Source of the DNA: Acidimicrobiaceae bacterium
GTDB lineage: Bacteria > Actinomycetota > Acidimicrobiia > Acidimicrobiales > RAAP-2
Reading direction: 5' to 3'
DNA: 64,000 nucleotides
Assembly (NCBI GenBank): GCA_947456245.1
Contig: CANGPS010000003.1
Span: 62,001-126,000 of the forward strand
Shown: piece after piece, positions 28,100-37,036 of the stretch
How the letters are laid out: each line of letters starts with the position of its first letter
How positions within the stretch are numbered: position 1 is the stretch's first letter
Translations under genes and position numbers: made by a program
The notes under the pieces: model-generated
Database searches by the model: none
Told to the model about the DNA's origin: nothing
Seen by the model: only the letters and a program-made list of their open reading frames with translations

Positions 28100-28747
28100 G
28101 TGCCCATCGACATCACGGAGACCGCTCCTGCGGTGAAGCGCCTGACCGGCGAGGAGCGACGAGCCCAGCTCCTCGAGACCTCGGCCGAGCTGTTCGCCCG
28201 ACGGGGGTACCGGTCGACGACGATGGACGATGTCGCTGAGGCTGCCGGGGTCACGAAGCCCCTCCTCTACCAGCACTTCAGCTCCAAGCGGGCCCTCTAC
28301 CTCGAGCTCGTCGACGCACTCGCCTACCAGATGCTCGTGGACCTCGCCGCCGCCACGGCCGAGGCGACCGGCCCCCGCCAGAAGGTCGAGCTCGCTCTGC
28401 GGGCCTACTTCCGCCTCATGGTGCGCGATCCGGCCGCCTTCCGACTGCTCAACGACAAGGACCACGGGGATGACGACGAGCTCGGTGGTGCCATCCGCAG
28501 GGTCGAGCGCGCACTCGTCGCCGCCATCGACCCCATGATCGACGCCGGCCTCGAGGCCGAGCACCGCATCGTCCTCGCCGGCGGCATGCTCGGCATGGCC
28601 GAAGGTGCGTCGGTCGCGTGGATGACGCTCTCGGCCGGCGCCTCCGCTGATGCGAGCGACGAGGAGAAGCGCATCGAGGCCGACCGGATCGCCCAGCGGG
28701 TGGCAGGGCTCATGTGGGCCGGCCTCCGCTCGGTGCACTCCGACTGA
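28100..28747 (+). CDS. TetR-family transcription regulator
   Basis: 215 residues. The N-terminal helix-turn-helix (about 18-62) reads RRAQLLETSAELFARRGYRSTTMDDVAEAAGVTKPLLYQHFSSK in pieces typical of TetR, including the VTKPLLYQHF recognition helix. The C-terminal ligand domain is all helical. Related actinobacterial proteins regulate lipid or acyl-CoA genes, but the target is not evident. Palindromes before the acyl-CoA dehydrogenase (45.3 kb) and the ABC binding protein (54.8 kb) have TetR-operator geometry and could be tested. Confidence 0.88.
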   Translation: MPIDITETAPAVKRLTGEERRAQLLETSAELFARRGYRSTTMDDVAEAAGVTKPLLYQHFSSKRALYLELVDALAYQMLVDLAAATAEATGPRQKVELALRAYFRLMVRDPAAFRLLNDKDHGDDDELGGAIRRVERALVAAIDPMIDAGLEAEHRIVLAGGMLGMAEGASVAWMTLSAGASADASDEEKRIEADRIAQRVAGLMWAGLRSVHSD

Positions 28748-28754
28748 GCCGGCC

Positions 28755-29291
28755 TCAGTCCCCCATCACGGCGAGCAGCACGCCACAGAGCTCGAAGATC
28801 TCCGCCGCCACCGCGTCGTACTGCTCCTGGTCCCCGCCCGCCGGGTCCAGCACGTCGACGTCGACGTCCAGGTCGACCGCGGCCAGGCCGAGCGAGGCGA
28901 GCCGGTGTCCGAAGGGCGCGTCGTCGACCGGCAGCGTGGTGACGAGCCTGCGGAGCGTGGCCGTCTTGTTTGCCGCCTCGGGATGCCTGCGTCGGATGTA
29001 GCGGACGTGGTCGGCCTCCATGGCCACGATGAGGTCGGCCGCGGCGCAGTCGACCTCGTCGATCTGATGGCTGCGGTGGCGACCCACACCCGAGGTGTCG
29101 AGCTCCCCCAGGTTGACCATCGCCTCCTTGGTCCGCATCCCGAGGGGCTGGCCCTCGAGCACGTGAGTCCCCGCAGTGGTGACGGTGAGGCCGAAGCCCT
29201 CCATCTCGGCGAGCTGCTCGAGCATGACGCCAGCCATCACCGAACGAGCGGCGTTGCCCGTGCAGAGCGTGACGACATGGAGGGTCGTCAC
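28755..29291 (-). CDS. Low-molecular-weight protein tyrosine phosphatase-like protein
   Basis: 178 residues. P-loop CTGNAARS gives Cys10 and Arg16 (C-x5-R) right after the first strand, and the general-acid Asp is likely in DVLDPAGGD near the end. The family dephosphorylates proteins in two-component-like envelope signalling, or in some branches reduces arsenate; no arsenic genes are nearby. GTG 29291 overlaps the stop of the large flippase/pseudokinase gene by four bases (GTGA), so the two are translationally linked. Confidence 0.85.
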   Translation of the reverse strand: MTTLHVVTLCTGNAARSVMAGVMLEQLAEMEGFGLTVTTAGTHVLEGQPLGMRTKEAMVNLGELDTSGVGRHRSHQIDEVDCAAADLIVAMEADHVRYIRRRHPEAANKTATLRRLVTTLPVDDAPFGHRLASLGLAAVDLDVDVDVLDPAGGDQEQYDAVAAEIFELCGVLLAVMGD

Positions 29292-31750
29292 AGGTACTTC
29301 TTTCGTCGGAGCCAGATCAGGCTGAACCAACCGGCGATCGGGGGCAGGTAGGCGGTGAAGAGCCGCTGGACGAACACCGCTGAGATCGCTTCGGCGTCGG
29401 GGATCCCCGCAGCCTTGAGGCCGAGGATCATGCCCGCCTCGACCACGCCCATGCCGCCGGGGACCGGCGAGATCCCGCCGAGCACCGAGCCGAGCGTGAG
29501 CACCACGAACAGCACGGGGAGCGAGAGCCTCTGGTGATAGGCGTGAAGGGCGGCGCCGAGCGCCAGCGCCACGACCAGCTGGGCGACGATCTGACCACCG
29601 AAGATCTCGACGAGCTTTGCCGGGCGACCGGCGAGCACCTTGAAGTGAGCCACCACCTCCCGGGCACGAGGAGCGAGCTTGTCCTTGGCCAGCTGACGCC
29701 AGCGTGGGACGGCGAGGATGACGCCGAGGAGGACCCCGATGCCCACGACGATCAACAGGATGTAGATCAACATGTTGCTCTTGTCGCCCGATCCTGCCTT
29801 GTGCGACGCCACCGATCCGAAGTCGAGCGAGCCGATGGCGAAGGGAACCGAGATGAGGAACAGGCCACCCTTGACGATCCACGAGGCTGTCGAGACGAGG
29901 ACGCCCGAGCTCACGGCCACCGTCGTGTCCATGCCGTGGCGCTGGAAGAAGCGGACCCGGGCGGCGAGCACGGCGGGCGTGCCGAGAGCGAGGCCGGAGA
30001 AGGTGTTCGAGAGCTCGAGGGCCACCAGTGGCAGATAGGGCACGGGCAGGGTGATCGACCCGAGGCTCGAGGCGGCGTTGCCGAAGTAGGCCATCTGGCC
30101 GACGATGGCGGTCACGATCACCCAGGGCAGGCTGGCGCTCTTCACCGTGTCGAACGAGCCGGCCACCTTGAGCAGGACATCGATGAGCGCCCAACCGCCG
30201 ATGAGGGTCCCCACGGCGAGGACCAGCGAGGTGGCCGACACCCGATGGAGCGGCGCGAGCTCGGGGACGTCGACGCCGGTTGCCGCCGCCCCCTTGGTCC
30301 GCAGCTCCTTGAGGATGGACTTGTTGTGATCCTTGCGCAGGCCCTTGGTGAGCGGATCAGGAAGGGCCACGTCCTGGAGGAACGGGAGCGCACCGGCCAC
30401 GGCGTCCTTGCCGAGGCCGTCGACGGTCGCCCCGATGGCGTCGTCGACCGATCCGGCCACCGCCAGGGTCACGATCAGCGACGCCGTGTCCTTGTGGAGC
30501 GCGTCGTCGTCCGCGAAGGCCGCGGCGCGATCGAAGCCGGACAGCCCCGCCCGGTCGCCGTCCACATAGGTCGAGCGGAGGTCGATGGCGCCATGGGTGA
30601 GCCGCGCACCGTGGAGCGAGGCGACGATGCCGACCAGGCTCTTGGCCTGGGCGTCGGTGATGGTCCCGCCACCAGCGACCACCTCCGCCAGCCGAGTCCC
30701 CGGCGGAGGGACGGTGACGATGGCGGCGTCATTGGCCAGACCGCCGAAGCCGGAGGCCACGACCGTTGAGGTCCCTCCGGGGACGACGCTCCCCGCCAGC
30801 AGCGTCAGGTAGCCCTCGTGCTCGAGCTGCTGCTCCCGGGTCAGTGCGAAGGGCCCGGAGTCCTTGCGCAGGAAGATCGTCCGGCCGATCTTGGCCCACA
30901 GCTGACTCTCCGAGGCGTCCCGGCCGAACACCGAGGCCTGAAAGCTCGTGCCGTCCATGGTGGCTCCCTCGAAGCGGGCGCTCCCCCAGACCTGCCGGGT
31001 GGCCGGAGCGATGGACGCCACCTCCACGCCGAGGTCGCCGAGCAGGGCCGTCACGTCGGCCACGTCGGGCACGCCGGTCGGGGTGCCGAAGATCAGGTGG
31101 GCACCGGCCGCGGCACCCCACCCGATGACGAGCGAGGCCAGCAGGCTGAGCGGGAGGCCGGCTCCATGAACCAGCCCCATCAGCACGCCGAGGATGATGA
31201 GCCCCTCGAGCGTCCGTTGGAGGCCACGGCTGAGGTAGGGACGGATGGTGAGGGCTGCACCGGCAGCGGCGGCCAGCATCGGGATCGGGTACCCGAGGTT
31301 GACGCCAGCGATGGACGGGTCAGCGGTGAACCCTGCTGACACCCCGAAGATCCACTGGATGCCGAAGCACGAGAGGATGGCGAGCCCTGCTCCGACGGCA
31401 ACATCTCTGAGCACCTCGAGGCGGTGGAGCAGCGCCGTGACCAGCACGGTGATGACGATCACCCCGATCGTGCCGAGGAACCACACCGTCGTCACGATCC
31501 ACGAGAGGCCCTCGGGCGGCGGGTGCACCGCGTTGGTGATCGACTTCTGGAAGGCCTCGTGGGTGGCCACCGGGATGGCGATGGCGAACGTGACCAGCAG
31601 CGCCAGGATCAGACGGGCGACGTCCGTGCCGAGACGGCGGCGGGTGCCGTCACCCTCCGGGGCGAGCAGCAGGCGAAGCGACGGACCGACGCGGCGACGA
31701 GGCGACGAGGGAAGAGGGTGCGTCGGCGTCGTCGTCATCGTGGGCGCCAT
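29288..31750 (-). CDS. Flippase-like/LPG-synthase-type membrane protein fused to a kinase-like domain
   Basis: 820 residues. Helices at about 48-215 form an N-terminal membrane block. A soluble region (about 225-480) resembles an aminoglycoside/Ser-Thr kinase fold, but its loops read THGAIDLRSTYVDGDRAGLSGFD: the catalytic Asp and the DFG Asp are missing, so it is probably a pseudokinase. The C-terminal half (about 505-820) is the eight-helix YbhN/AglD2 flippase-like domain, ending with the PVPGGMGVVEAG signature. The start has other ATG choices within five codons. Likely moves or senses an envelope lipid; the overlapping phosphatase gene suggests phosphorylation-linked control. Confidence 0.82.
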   Translation of the reverse strand: MAPTMTTTPTHPLPSSPRRRVGPSLRLLLAPEGDGTRRRLGTDVARLILALLVTFAIAIPVATHEAFQKSITNAVHPPPEGLSWIVTTVWFLGTIGVIVITVLVTALLHRLEVLRDVAVGAGLAILSCFGIQWIFGVSAGFTADPSIAGVNLGYPIPMLAAAAGAALTIRPYLSRGLQRTLEGLIILGVLMGLVHGAGLPLSLLASLVIGWGAAAGAHLIFGTPTGVPDVADVTALLGDLGVEVASIAPATRQVWGSARFEGATMDGTSFQASVFGRDASESQLWAKIGRTIFLRKDSGPFALTREQQLEHEGYLTLLAGSVVPGGTSTVVASGFGGLANDAAIVTVPPPGTRLAEVVAGGGTITDAQAKSLVGIVASLHGARLTHGAIDLRSTYVDGDRAGLSGFDRAAAFADDDALHKDTASLIVTLAVAGSVDDAIGATVDGLGKDAVAGALPFLQDVALPDPLTKGLRKDHNKSILKELRTKGAAATGVDVPELAPLHRVSATSLVLAVGTLIGGWALIDVLLKVAGSFDTVKSASLPWVIVTAIVGQMAYFGNAASSLGSITLPVPYLPLVALELSNTFSGLALGTPAVLAARVRFFQRHGMDTTVAVSSGVLVSTASWIVKGGLFLISVPFAIGSLDFGSVASHKAGSGDKSNMLIYILLIVVGIGVLLGVILAVPRWRQLAKDKLAPRAREVVAHFKVLAGRPAKLVEIFGGQIVAQLVVALALGAALHAYHQRLSLPVLFVVLTLGSVLGGISPVPGGMGVVEAGMILGLKAAGIPDAEAISAVFVQRLFTAYLPPIAGWFSLIWLRRKKYL

Positions 31751-31783
31751 CGTACGGCGCGATCGGCCGACGGGCAGACCTCG

Positions 31784-32647
31784 TCAGGAGGACAGGAAGT
31801 CACGGATGATCGCCTCGGTCTCGTCGGGCGCATCGTGATAGGTCCCGTGGCCGCAGTCGGCGAAGCGCTCGAAGCGCACGAGGCCCGGCGGCAGGAACGC
31901 CACGATGTCCTCCTGGTCCTCGATCGGGCACGCGGGATCATCCTCCCCGCCGAGGACGAGCACAGGGCACCTCGCCCGCAGGAGCCCGGCGCGCAGGTCG
32001 AAGGTCTTGAGCGACCCCGCGCCCTCCGCCGCCCCGTCGCGCCAGAAGTCGATGAGCACCTCGAGCGTCATCAGGTCCGGCCGGATCGGCCACGAGACCT
32101 CCCGGTGCCGGTGGTAGAGCGGCGTACACGTCATCGAGAACTCGAGAAATGACTCGAGGCTCGGCTCGGCGAAGGTGCGAGCGGCGACCTCAGCCACAGC
32201 GGCGCCGCCGAGGCGCTCATAGACGGCGATGCTCCGGTCGAACCGGCAGGTCGGGGACGTCGACGACAAGATGACCTTGGCGGGGTGCTGCGGGTGGCGG
32301 ACGAGGTAGGACTGGGCCACGAACCCGCCGAACGAGTGGCCGAGGACGACCGGGTCGGTGATCTCGAGCGCCTCGCAGAACGCCGCCACATCGTCGCCCC
32401 ACTGGTCGAGGTTCCACCCCTGGCGGGGTCCATGGTCGCTGCGGCCGTTGGCCCGATGGTCGAGGTAGACCACCTGGGCGACGTCGGCGAATCGGTCAAA
32501 GTAGCCACGCATGCCGCTGTGGTCGAAGCCGGGACCTCCGTGGAGGACGAGCAACGTCGGCTTCTCCACGAGGACCCCGTCGCGCAGCGCCAGCTTCTCG
32601 CCGATGACCTCGAAGAAGATCGACACCCCGTTGACCGCGATCCTCAT
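31784..32647 (-). CDS. Alpha/beta hydrolase (proline iminopeptidase-like)
   Basis: 287-residue hydrolase. HGGPG provides the oxyanion loop, DHRANGRS follows, the nucleophile elbow is GHSFGG, the acid is in GGEDDPACP and the His is in CGHGTYHD. The HGGPG/DxRGxGxS pattern resembles prolyl iminopeptidases and related haloperoxidase-like esterases. ATG 32647 is preferred to one six codons earlier because a GGAGGGGG ribosome site sits just upstream. Divergent from cysK. Confidence 0.85.
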   Translation of the reverse strand: MRIAVNGVSIFFEVIGEKLALRDGVLVEKPTLLVLHGGPGFDHSGMRGYFDRFADVAQVVYLDHRANGRSDHGPRQGWNLDQWGDDVAAFCEALEITDPVVLGHSFGGFVAQSYLVRHPQHPAKVILSSTSPTCRFDRSIAVYERLGGAAVAEVAARTFAEPSLESFLEFSMTCTPLYHRHREVSWPIRPDLMTLEVLIDFWRDGAAEGAGSLKTFDLRAGLLRARCPVLVLGGEDDPACPIEDQEDIVAFLPPGLVRFERFADCGHGTYHDAPDETEAIIRDFLSS

Positions 32648-32732
32648 CACACCCCCTCCGTGCACCGCTGACGCTAGCCACCGGCGAGGTCGGCCTGCAG
32701 GGCTGGCATCGTCTCCTCCTCAAACCCACAAA

Positions 32733-32760
32733 TTGCTATCGGATTAGTCACCTATAGGAT
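32733..32760 (+). promoter_or_regulatory. cysK promoter with overlapping 9-bp direct repeats
   Basis: TTGCTA (32733-32738) and TAGGAT (32755-32760) with a 16-base spacer form a plausible promoter. CTATCGGAT (32736-32744) and CTATAGGAT (32752-32760) are 9-bp repeats differing at one base, 16 bases apart, covering the -35 edge and the -10. A regulator bound there would block RNA polymerase. The AT content stands out from the surroundings. Confidence 0.5.
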
Positions 32761-32795
32761 GGTGACGAGCGGAAGAGCGCCAAGGAGGCACGACC

Positions 32796-33728
32796 ATGCG
32801 AATCGCAGACGACATCACCCAGCTGATCGGCGGCACCCCGCTGGTCCGCTTCCGCAAGGTGACCGAGGGTGCCGGCGCCGAGGTCCTGGGCAAGCTCGAG
32901 TTCTTCAACCCCGGTGGCAGCGTCAAGGACCGCATCGCGGTGGCCATGATCGACGCCGCCGAGGCCTCAGGCGCGCTGACGCCGGGCACGACGGTGGTCG
33001 AGCCGACGTCCGGCAACACCGGCATCGCCCTGGCCATGGTGTGCGCGGCGCGCGGCTACCGCTGCATCTTCACGATGCCCGAGACGATGAGCAAGGAGCG
33101 ACGGATGCTGCTCCGTGGCTTCGGGGCCGAGCTCGTCCTCACCCCTGGTCCCGACGGCATGGGCGGGGCCATCGCTAAGGCCAAGGAGATCGCCGCCGAC
33201 GAGGGGAGCTTCTTCATCCCCCAGCAGTTCGAGAACCCGGCCAACCCGGCGATCCACCGGGCCACCACTGCCGAGGAGATCTGGGCCGACACCGAGGGGA
33301 CGGTCGACATCGTCATCGGTGGGGTCGGCACCGGCGGGACCATCTCCGGGATCGGCGAGGTGCTCAAGGAGCGCAAGCCGGAGATCCAGATCATCGCCGT
33401 CGAGCCGGCCGCGTCACCGGTGCTGTCCGGCGGCGAGAAGGGCCCGCACCCGATCCAGGGCATCGGAGCCGGGTTCGTCCCGGCCAACTTCGACGGCACC
33501 GTCGTCGACGAGGTGATCACCGTCGCCAACGAGGATGCCCTCGCCACCGCCCGCCTGCTGGCCACCGCCGAGGGGCTCCTCGTCGGCATCTCGTCAGGCG
33601 CAGCCTCGTGGGCTGCCATCGAGGTGGCCCGCCGACCGGAGAACGCTGGCAAGCGCATCGTCGTAATCATCCCCTCCAACGGTGAGCGCTACCTGTCGAC
33701 CGTCCTGTTCGAGGGCCTCGGAGACTGA
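32796..33728 (+). CDS. cysK: Cysteine synthase A (O-acetylserine sulfhydrylase)
   Basis: PLP enzyme that joins O-acetylserine and sulfide to make cysteine. 310 residues. The PLP lysine is in [11 protein letters not shown], the substrate loop is PTSGNTGI, the phosphate loop is [10 protein letters not shown], and the C-terminal ISSGAA holds the PLP-ring Ser. AAGGAGG sits seven bases ahead of the ATG. cysE starts two bases after the stop, so the product and the supplier of its substrate are co-expressed. Confidence 0.96.
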   Translation: MRIADDITQLIGGTPLVRFRKVTEGAGAEVLGKLEFFNPGGSVKDRIAVAMIDAAEASGALTPGTTVVEPTSGNTGIALAMVCAARGYRCIFTMPETMSKERRMLLRGFGAELVLTPGPDGMGGAIAKAKEIAADEGSFFIPQQFENPANPAIHRATTAEEIWADTEGTVDIVIGGVGTGGTISGIGEVLKERKPEIQIIAVEPAASPVLSGGEKGPHPIQGIGAGFVPANFDGTVVDEVITVANEDALATARLLATAEGLLVGISSGAASWAAIEVARRPENAGKRIVVIIPSNGERYLSTVLFEGLGD

Positions 33729-33730
33729 TC

Positions 33731-34426
33731 GTGAGCGGGCGGATCAGGGCTGATGTCGCGGCCGTCCAGGGCCATGACCCGGCTGCAAGGTCCTTCGTCG
33801 AGATCGTCCTGACCTATCCCGGCCTCCACGCTGTGTGGGCCCACCGCCTCGCCAACCGGCTGTGGGTGTCGGGGCTCGCGTTCCCAGCCAGGCTGGTCTC
33901 CGCCGCGGCACGGCTGCTGACCGGCGTCGACATCCACCCTGCCGCGACCATCGGCGAGCGGTTCTTCATCGACCACGCCACCGGCGTGGTCATCGGCGAG
34001 ACCGCCGTCATCGGCGACGACTGCACCATCTACCAGGGCGTCACGCTCGGGGGCACCAGCCTCGAGAAGGGCAAGCGCCACCCGACGCTCGGCGACCGGG
34101 TGGTCGTCGGAGCCGGGGCCAAGGTCCTCGGACCCATCAGCGTGGGCTCCGACGCCCGCGTGGGGGCCAACTCGGTGGTGGTCCGCGACGTCCCGGCCGG
34201 AGCCGTGGTGGTCGGAGTGCCCGGTCAGATCATCTCGCGTGGTGAGACTGGCGCCTCAGACTCGGCCTATGACGACCAGAAGCTCTTCCTCGACCCCGTC
34301 GCCCGCTCGCTCGAATCGATCATGGCCAGACTCGACGAGCTCGAGCGCAAGGGTGGACAGGAGGCGGTCGCCGGCGTCCGACCATCGGCCGATGGGATCT
34401 GGCAGGGCGACGACTTCTCGATCTGA
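33731..34426 (+). CDS. cysE: Serine O-acetyltransferase
   Basis: Makes O-acetylserine from serine and acetyl-CoA. 231 residues: a helical N-terminal part, then the left-handed beta-helix of hexapeptide repeats ([28 protein letters not shown] in pieces). The catalytic His is in FFIDHATG, and [13 protein letters not shown] is the acetyl-CoA loop. A C-terminal tail of about 40 residues ends in Ile, as expected for docking into the CysK active site to form the cysteine synthase complex. GTG start. Confidence 0.94.
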   Translation: MSGRIRADVAAVQGHDPAARSFVEIVLTYPGLHAVWAHRLANRLWVSGLAFPARLVSAAARLLTGVDIHPAATIGERFFIDHATGVVIGETAVIGDDCTIYQGVTLGGTSLEKGKRHPTLGDRVVVGAGAKVLGPISVGSDARVGANSVVVRDVPAGAVVVGVPGQIISRGETGASDSAYDDQKLFLDPVARSLESIMARLDELERKGGQEAVAGVRPSADGIWQGDDFSI

Positions 34427-34454
34427 GCTCACCCGCTCAGGGTTGGGTGAGCTC
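34425..34454. terminator. Bidirectional hairpin between cysE and SDR
   Basis: Perfect 10-bp arms GAGCTCACCC and GGGTGAGCTC with a 10-base loop. It starts within the cysE stop codon and covers the stop of the convergent SDR gene. No long T run either side. Confidence 0.55.
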
Positions 34455-35387
34455 CTCAGAAGCCTGCCAGAGCAGATCAGCGCTCCTGGAGTCGACTGCG
34501 AAGTCCATCCGACCCATGAAGGGCATGTCAGGATGCATCACCCCAGCCTCGCTGCAGTTCTCGAGGTAGAGGCCACCGACGCCCTCGAGCACAGGTGCCG
34601 TCGCAGCCCATACGCTCGTTGACGCACCCTGCTCAACGTTCTTGAACAGCGCGTTGGGCGTACCGTCCTCGTCGATGAAGCCAGCCTCGCGCTGCGCATC
34701 GAGGGACATGTGACGCTGCAGGGCTGTCAGGATACCGCCGGGCATCACCGAGTTGGCCCAGATGCCCTTCGACCCGTAGCGCTCGCTCAGCCCCACAGCG
34801 AAGAGCGCGTTGGCGGTCTTCGACTGCCCGTAGGCCTCCCACGGGTCGTAGGGGCGATCGACGTAGTTCAGATCGCTGAGAACGATGTCGCTCCGGCGAT
34901 GTGCGCTCGAGCTCAACGCCACCACGCGCGCCCCTCCATCGGCCTCGAGGGCTGGGAGGAGCTCGGTGAAGAGGGTGAAGTGCCCGAGGTGATTGGTCCC
35001 CATCTGCAGCTCGAACCCCTGGGCGGTGCGGCCGAGCGGGCAGGCCATCACCCCGGCGTTGTTGATGAGGATGTCGAGGCTGCTGTGGACCTCAAGCCAC
35101 TCGGCTGCGGCGCTGCGCACCGAGTCCTGATCGGCGAGATCGAGCCGCAGGACATCGACGTCGGCCGACGGCACCTCGGCCTTGATCGCTGCCGCCGTGG
35201 TTTGGCCCGCCGTCTCGTCACGGACCGCCAGCGACACGCGGGCGCCAGCCAAGGCCAGCGCTCGCGCCGTCTCGACCCCGATCCCCGAGGCCGCTCCCGT
35301 CACCATCGCCACGCGCCCCGAGAGGTCCACATCCTCGATGACCTCCCGGGCAGTCGAGTGGTAGCCGAACTCAGAGGTGATCGTCAT
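34437..35387 (-). CDS. Short-chain dehydrogenase (retinol dehydrogenase-like)
   Basis: 316-residue NAD(P)-dependent oxidoreductase. VTGAASGIG is the cofactor motif, then NNAGVMA, SSSAHRR with the catalytic Ser, and YGQSKTANALFA with the Tyr-x3-Lys pair. An Arg after the second strand (VRDE) suggests NADP. The extended C-terminal part and TNHLGHFTL segment are typical of the retinol dehydrogenase/WWOX-like branch; the real substrate is unknown. Confidence 0.86.
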   Translation of the reverse strand: MTITSEFGYHSTAREVIEDVDLSGRVAMVTGAASGIGVETARALALAGARVSLAVRDETAGQTTAAAIKAEVPSADVDVLRLDLADQDSVRSAAAEWLEVHSSLDILINNAGVMACPLGRTAQGFELQMGTNHLGHFTLFTELLPALEADGGARVVALSSSAHRRSDIVLSDLNYVDRPYDPWEAYGQSKTANALFAVGLSERYGSKGIWANSVMPGGILTALQRHMSLDAQREAGFIDEDGTPNALFKNVEQGASTSVWAATAPVLEGVGGLYLENCSEAGVMHPDMPFMGRMDFAVDSRSADLLWQASEELTQP

Positions 35388-35533
35388 GTCCCGTTCCTAG
35401 CAGACTCCTCCGGGGGGAAGCCCCCGCTGAAACCGTGGATGCCGGCGCCGTCAGGTCACCGCTCGGTTATCGTCGAGCGGACCCATGGACCAACCTCACC
35501 TGAGGCGGTCGCAATGAGATACAGGAGCTTCAC

Positions 35534-37036
35534 GTGCCAGCTCGAGAGGCTACGGCTGCAGTCCTCCAGCGCTGGCGTAGCCCTCGCTTGATCGCAGCGG
35601 CGACCTCCGATTGGGTTCCTCCGGCGATCGTTGTCGTCGTCACCCTCGGGATGCTGCTGGCCAGCCCGGTCTGGGCGAGCCCCGACTCCCCGATGCAGCA
35701 GATCACCGCCTGGCACGACATCCACCACCTCCTGCCGGGCGCTGCGGTGCTCGTCCCGCTCGACGGGGCGATCATCCCGTGTTTCGCCCACCACGCGGCA
35801 ATGGCCGCCTCATGCACCGCCACCCACCCCGTCCCGCTCCCCCAGGCCTCGATGGTGGCGGTGCTGAACTACCCACCGCTCGGCTTCTGGATCATGGGAA
35901 TCGGTCAGGTCCTTGGCACCCTCGTGTCAGATCCGTGGGCCAGCACCGGGGGTCGCCTCCTGCTCGCCGTGGCCTGCCTCCTGGCCATCATCGTGGCCAG
36001 CCGGGTCCTGGTCGGCGCAGAGCAGCGTTCGGCGCTCTGGATGCTCCCCGTGGCGATCACCCCGATGGCGACCTTCCTCTTTGCCGGCTCGAACGTCAAC
36101 GGCTTGGAGATCGCCCTCTCCGCCCTCTTCGTGGCTCTGCTTCTTGCGTGGCGGCGGCGCGCCGAGATTGACCAGGGGTGGACGAGGGCCGAGCTCCACC
36201 TTGGAGTGGCCGCACTCGGCCTCGCCGCCTGCAAGCCCGGCGACTGGCTCTGGATCGTCCTGCTCCTCGGTGCGGCCGGGTTGAGGTGGCGCCGTACCCT
36301 CGACGTGGCGTCTGGCATCCGGGCCGTGGCTGCGTGCACCCCAGCCGTTGCAGCCAGCCTGGTGTGGTCATGGATCCACCCAACGGTGATCACGAGCGCG
36401 GGACTCCACGGTGCGGCGACCACCCACCCGCTCTCCCTGCCTGCCCGCCTGGCACACTCGATCGGTCATCTTCAGAACGTCGTCATGGAGGCGTGGGGCG
36501 TCGTCGGCTGGCTCGACACCTCCCCCGGCCGACCGTTCTTCGTCCTGTTGATCGTCGGTACCGCCTTCCTTGCCTCCAGGGTCATCGTCACCACTTCCGA
36601 CCGGCTCTACCTCCTCTCCTCTGTGATCCTCGTCCTGGCTGTCGCCACCGTGGGCAACGCCGTCGAGTGGAATGGCTGGCCAAACTGGTGGCAGGGCCGC
36701 TACTCCCTCCCGCTGATCGTGGGGCTGGCGCTGTTGCTCGTCGAGGACCAGCGGAACCAGCCCCGTCCCGGGATGCGCTCCTGGGCCGGCTTCTCCGCCG
36801 TCACGTCGGCAGCGATGGTCCTGCTCGTCGAGCTTCGCTTCGCTGCTGGGCTGCGATGGTTCTTTGTTCCGGTGGCACTCCGACCGATGCTCGATGACCC
36901 TCTCCGGACCGCAGCGGTTGGGGCGATCGTCGTCACGCTGGTCGTGGTGGGCCTGCTGCTGATGGCCACCGACCCCGTCGAAGGTCGCCGCCGCGGCCGA
37001 TCGATGGCCGGGCCCACCGGGGTGCGCTCGGGCTAG
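35534..37036 (+). CDS. Polytopic membrane protein, DUF2142-like
   Basis: 500 residues with about ten to eleven hydrophobic helices. An extracellular loop after the first helix contains SPDSPMQQITAWHDIHHLLPG, comparable in place to the PDEPAHF loop of DUF2142 proteins, and WWQGRYSLPLIVGLALLL matches their QGRY-P motif. The fold is related to GT-C glycosyltransferases, so it may add sugars to a lipid carrier on the outer face. GTG start supported by AGGAG six bases upstream. Its stop overlaps that of the convergent gene. Family call is tentative. Confidence 0.62.
   Translation: MPAREATAAVLQRWRSPRLIAAATSDWVPPAIVVVVTLGMLLASPVWASPDSPMQQITAWHDIHHLLPGAAVLVPLDGAIIPCFAHHAAMAASCTATHPVPLPQASMVAVLNYPPLGFWIMGIGQVLGTLVSDPWASTGGRLLLAVACLLAIIVASRVLVGAEQRSALWMLPVAITPMATFLFAGSNVNGLEIALSALFVALLLAWRRRAEIDQGWTRAELHLGVAALGLAACKPGDWLWIVLLLGAAGLRWRRTLDVASGIRAVAACTPAVAASLVWSWIHPTVITSAGLHGAATTHPLSLPARLAHSIGHLQNVVMEAWGVVGWLDTSPGRPFFVLLIVGTAFLASRVIVTTSDRLYLLSSVILVLAVATVGNAVEWNGWPNWWQGRYSLPLIVGLALLLVEDQRNQPRPGMRSWAGFSAVTSAAMVLLVELRFAAGLRWFFVPVALRPMLDDPLRTAAVGAIVVTLVVVGLLLMATDPVEGRRRGRSMAGPTGVRSG

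Noticed and set aside
28100-28747. TetR protein as local repressor of the glycosyltransferase
   Set aside because: It lies downstream in the same direction with no palindrome in the gmd-glycosyltransferase gap, so a local target is not supported.
28755-29291. Arsenate reductase
   Set aside because: The P-loop is compatible, but there is no ars context and the C-terminal Asp-Pro region suits a protein phosphatase better.
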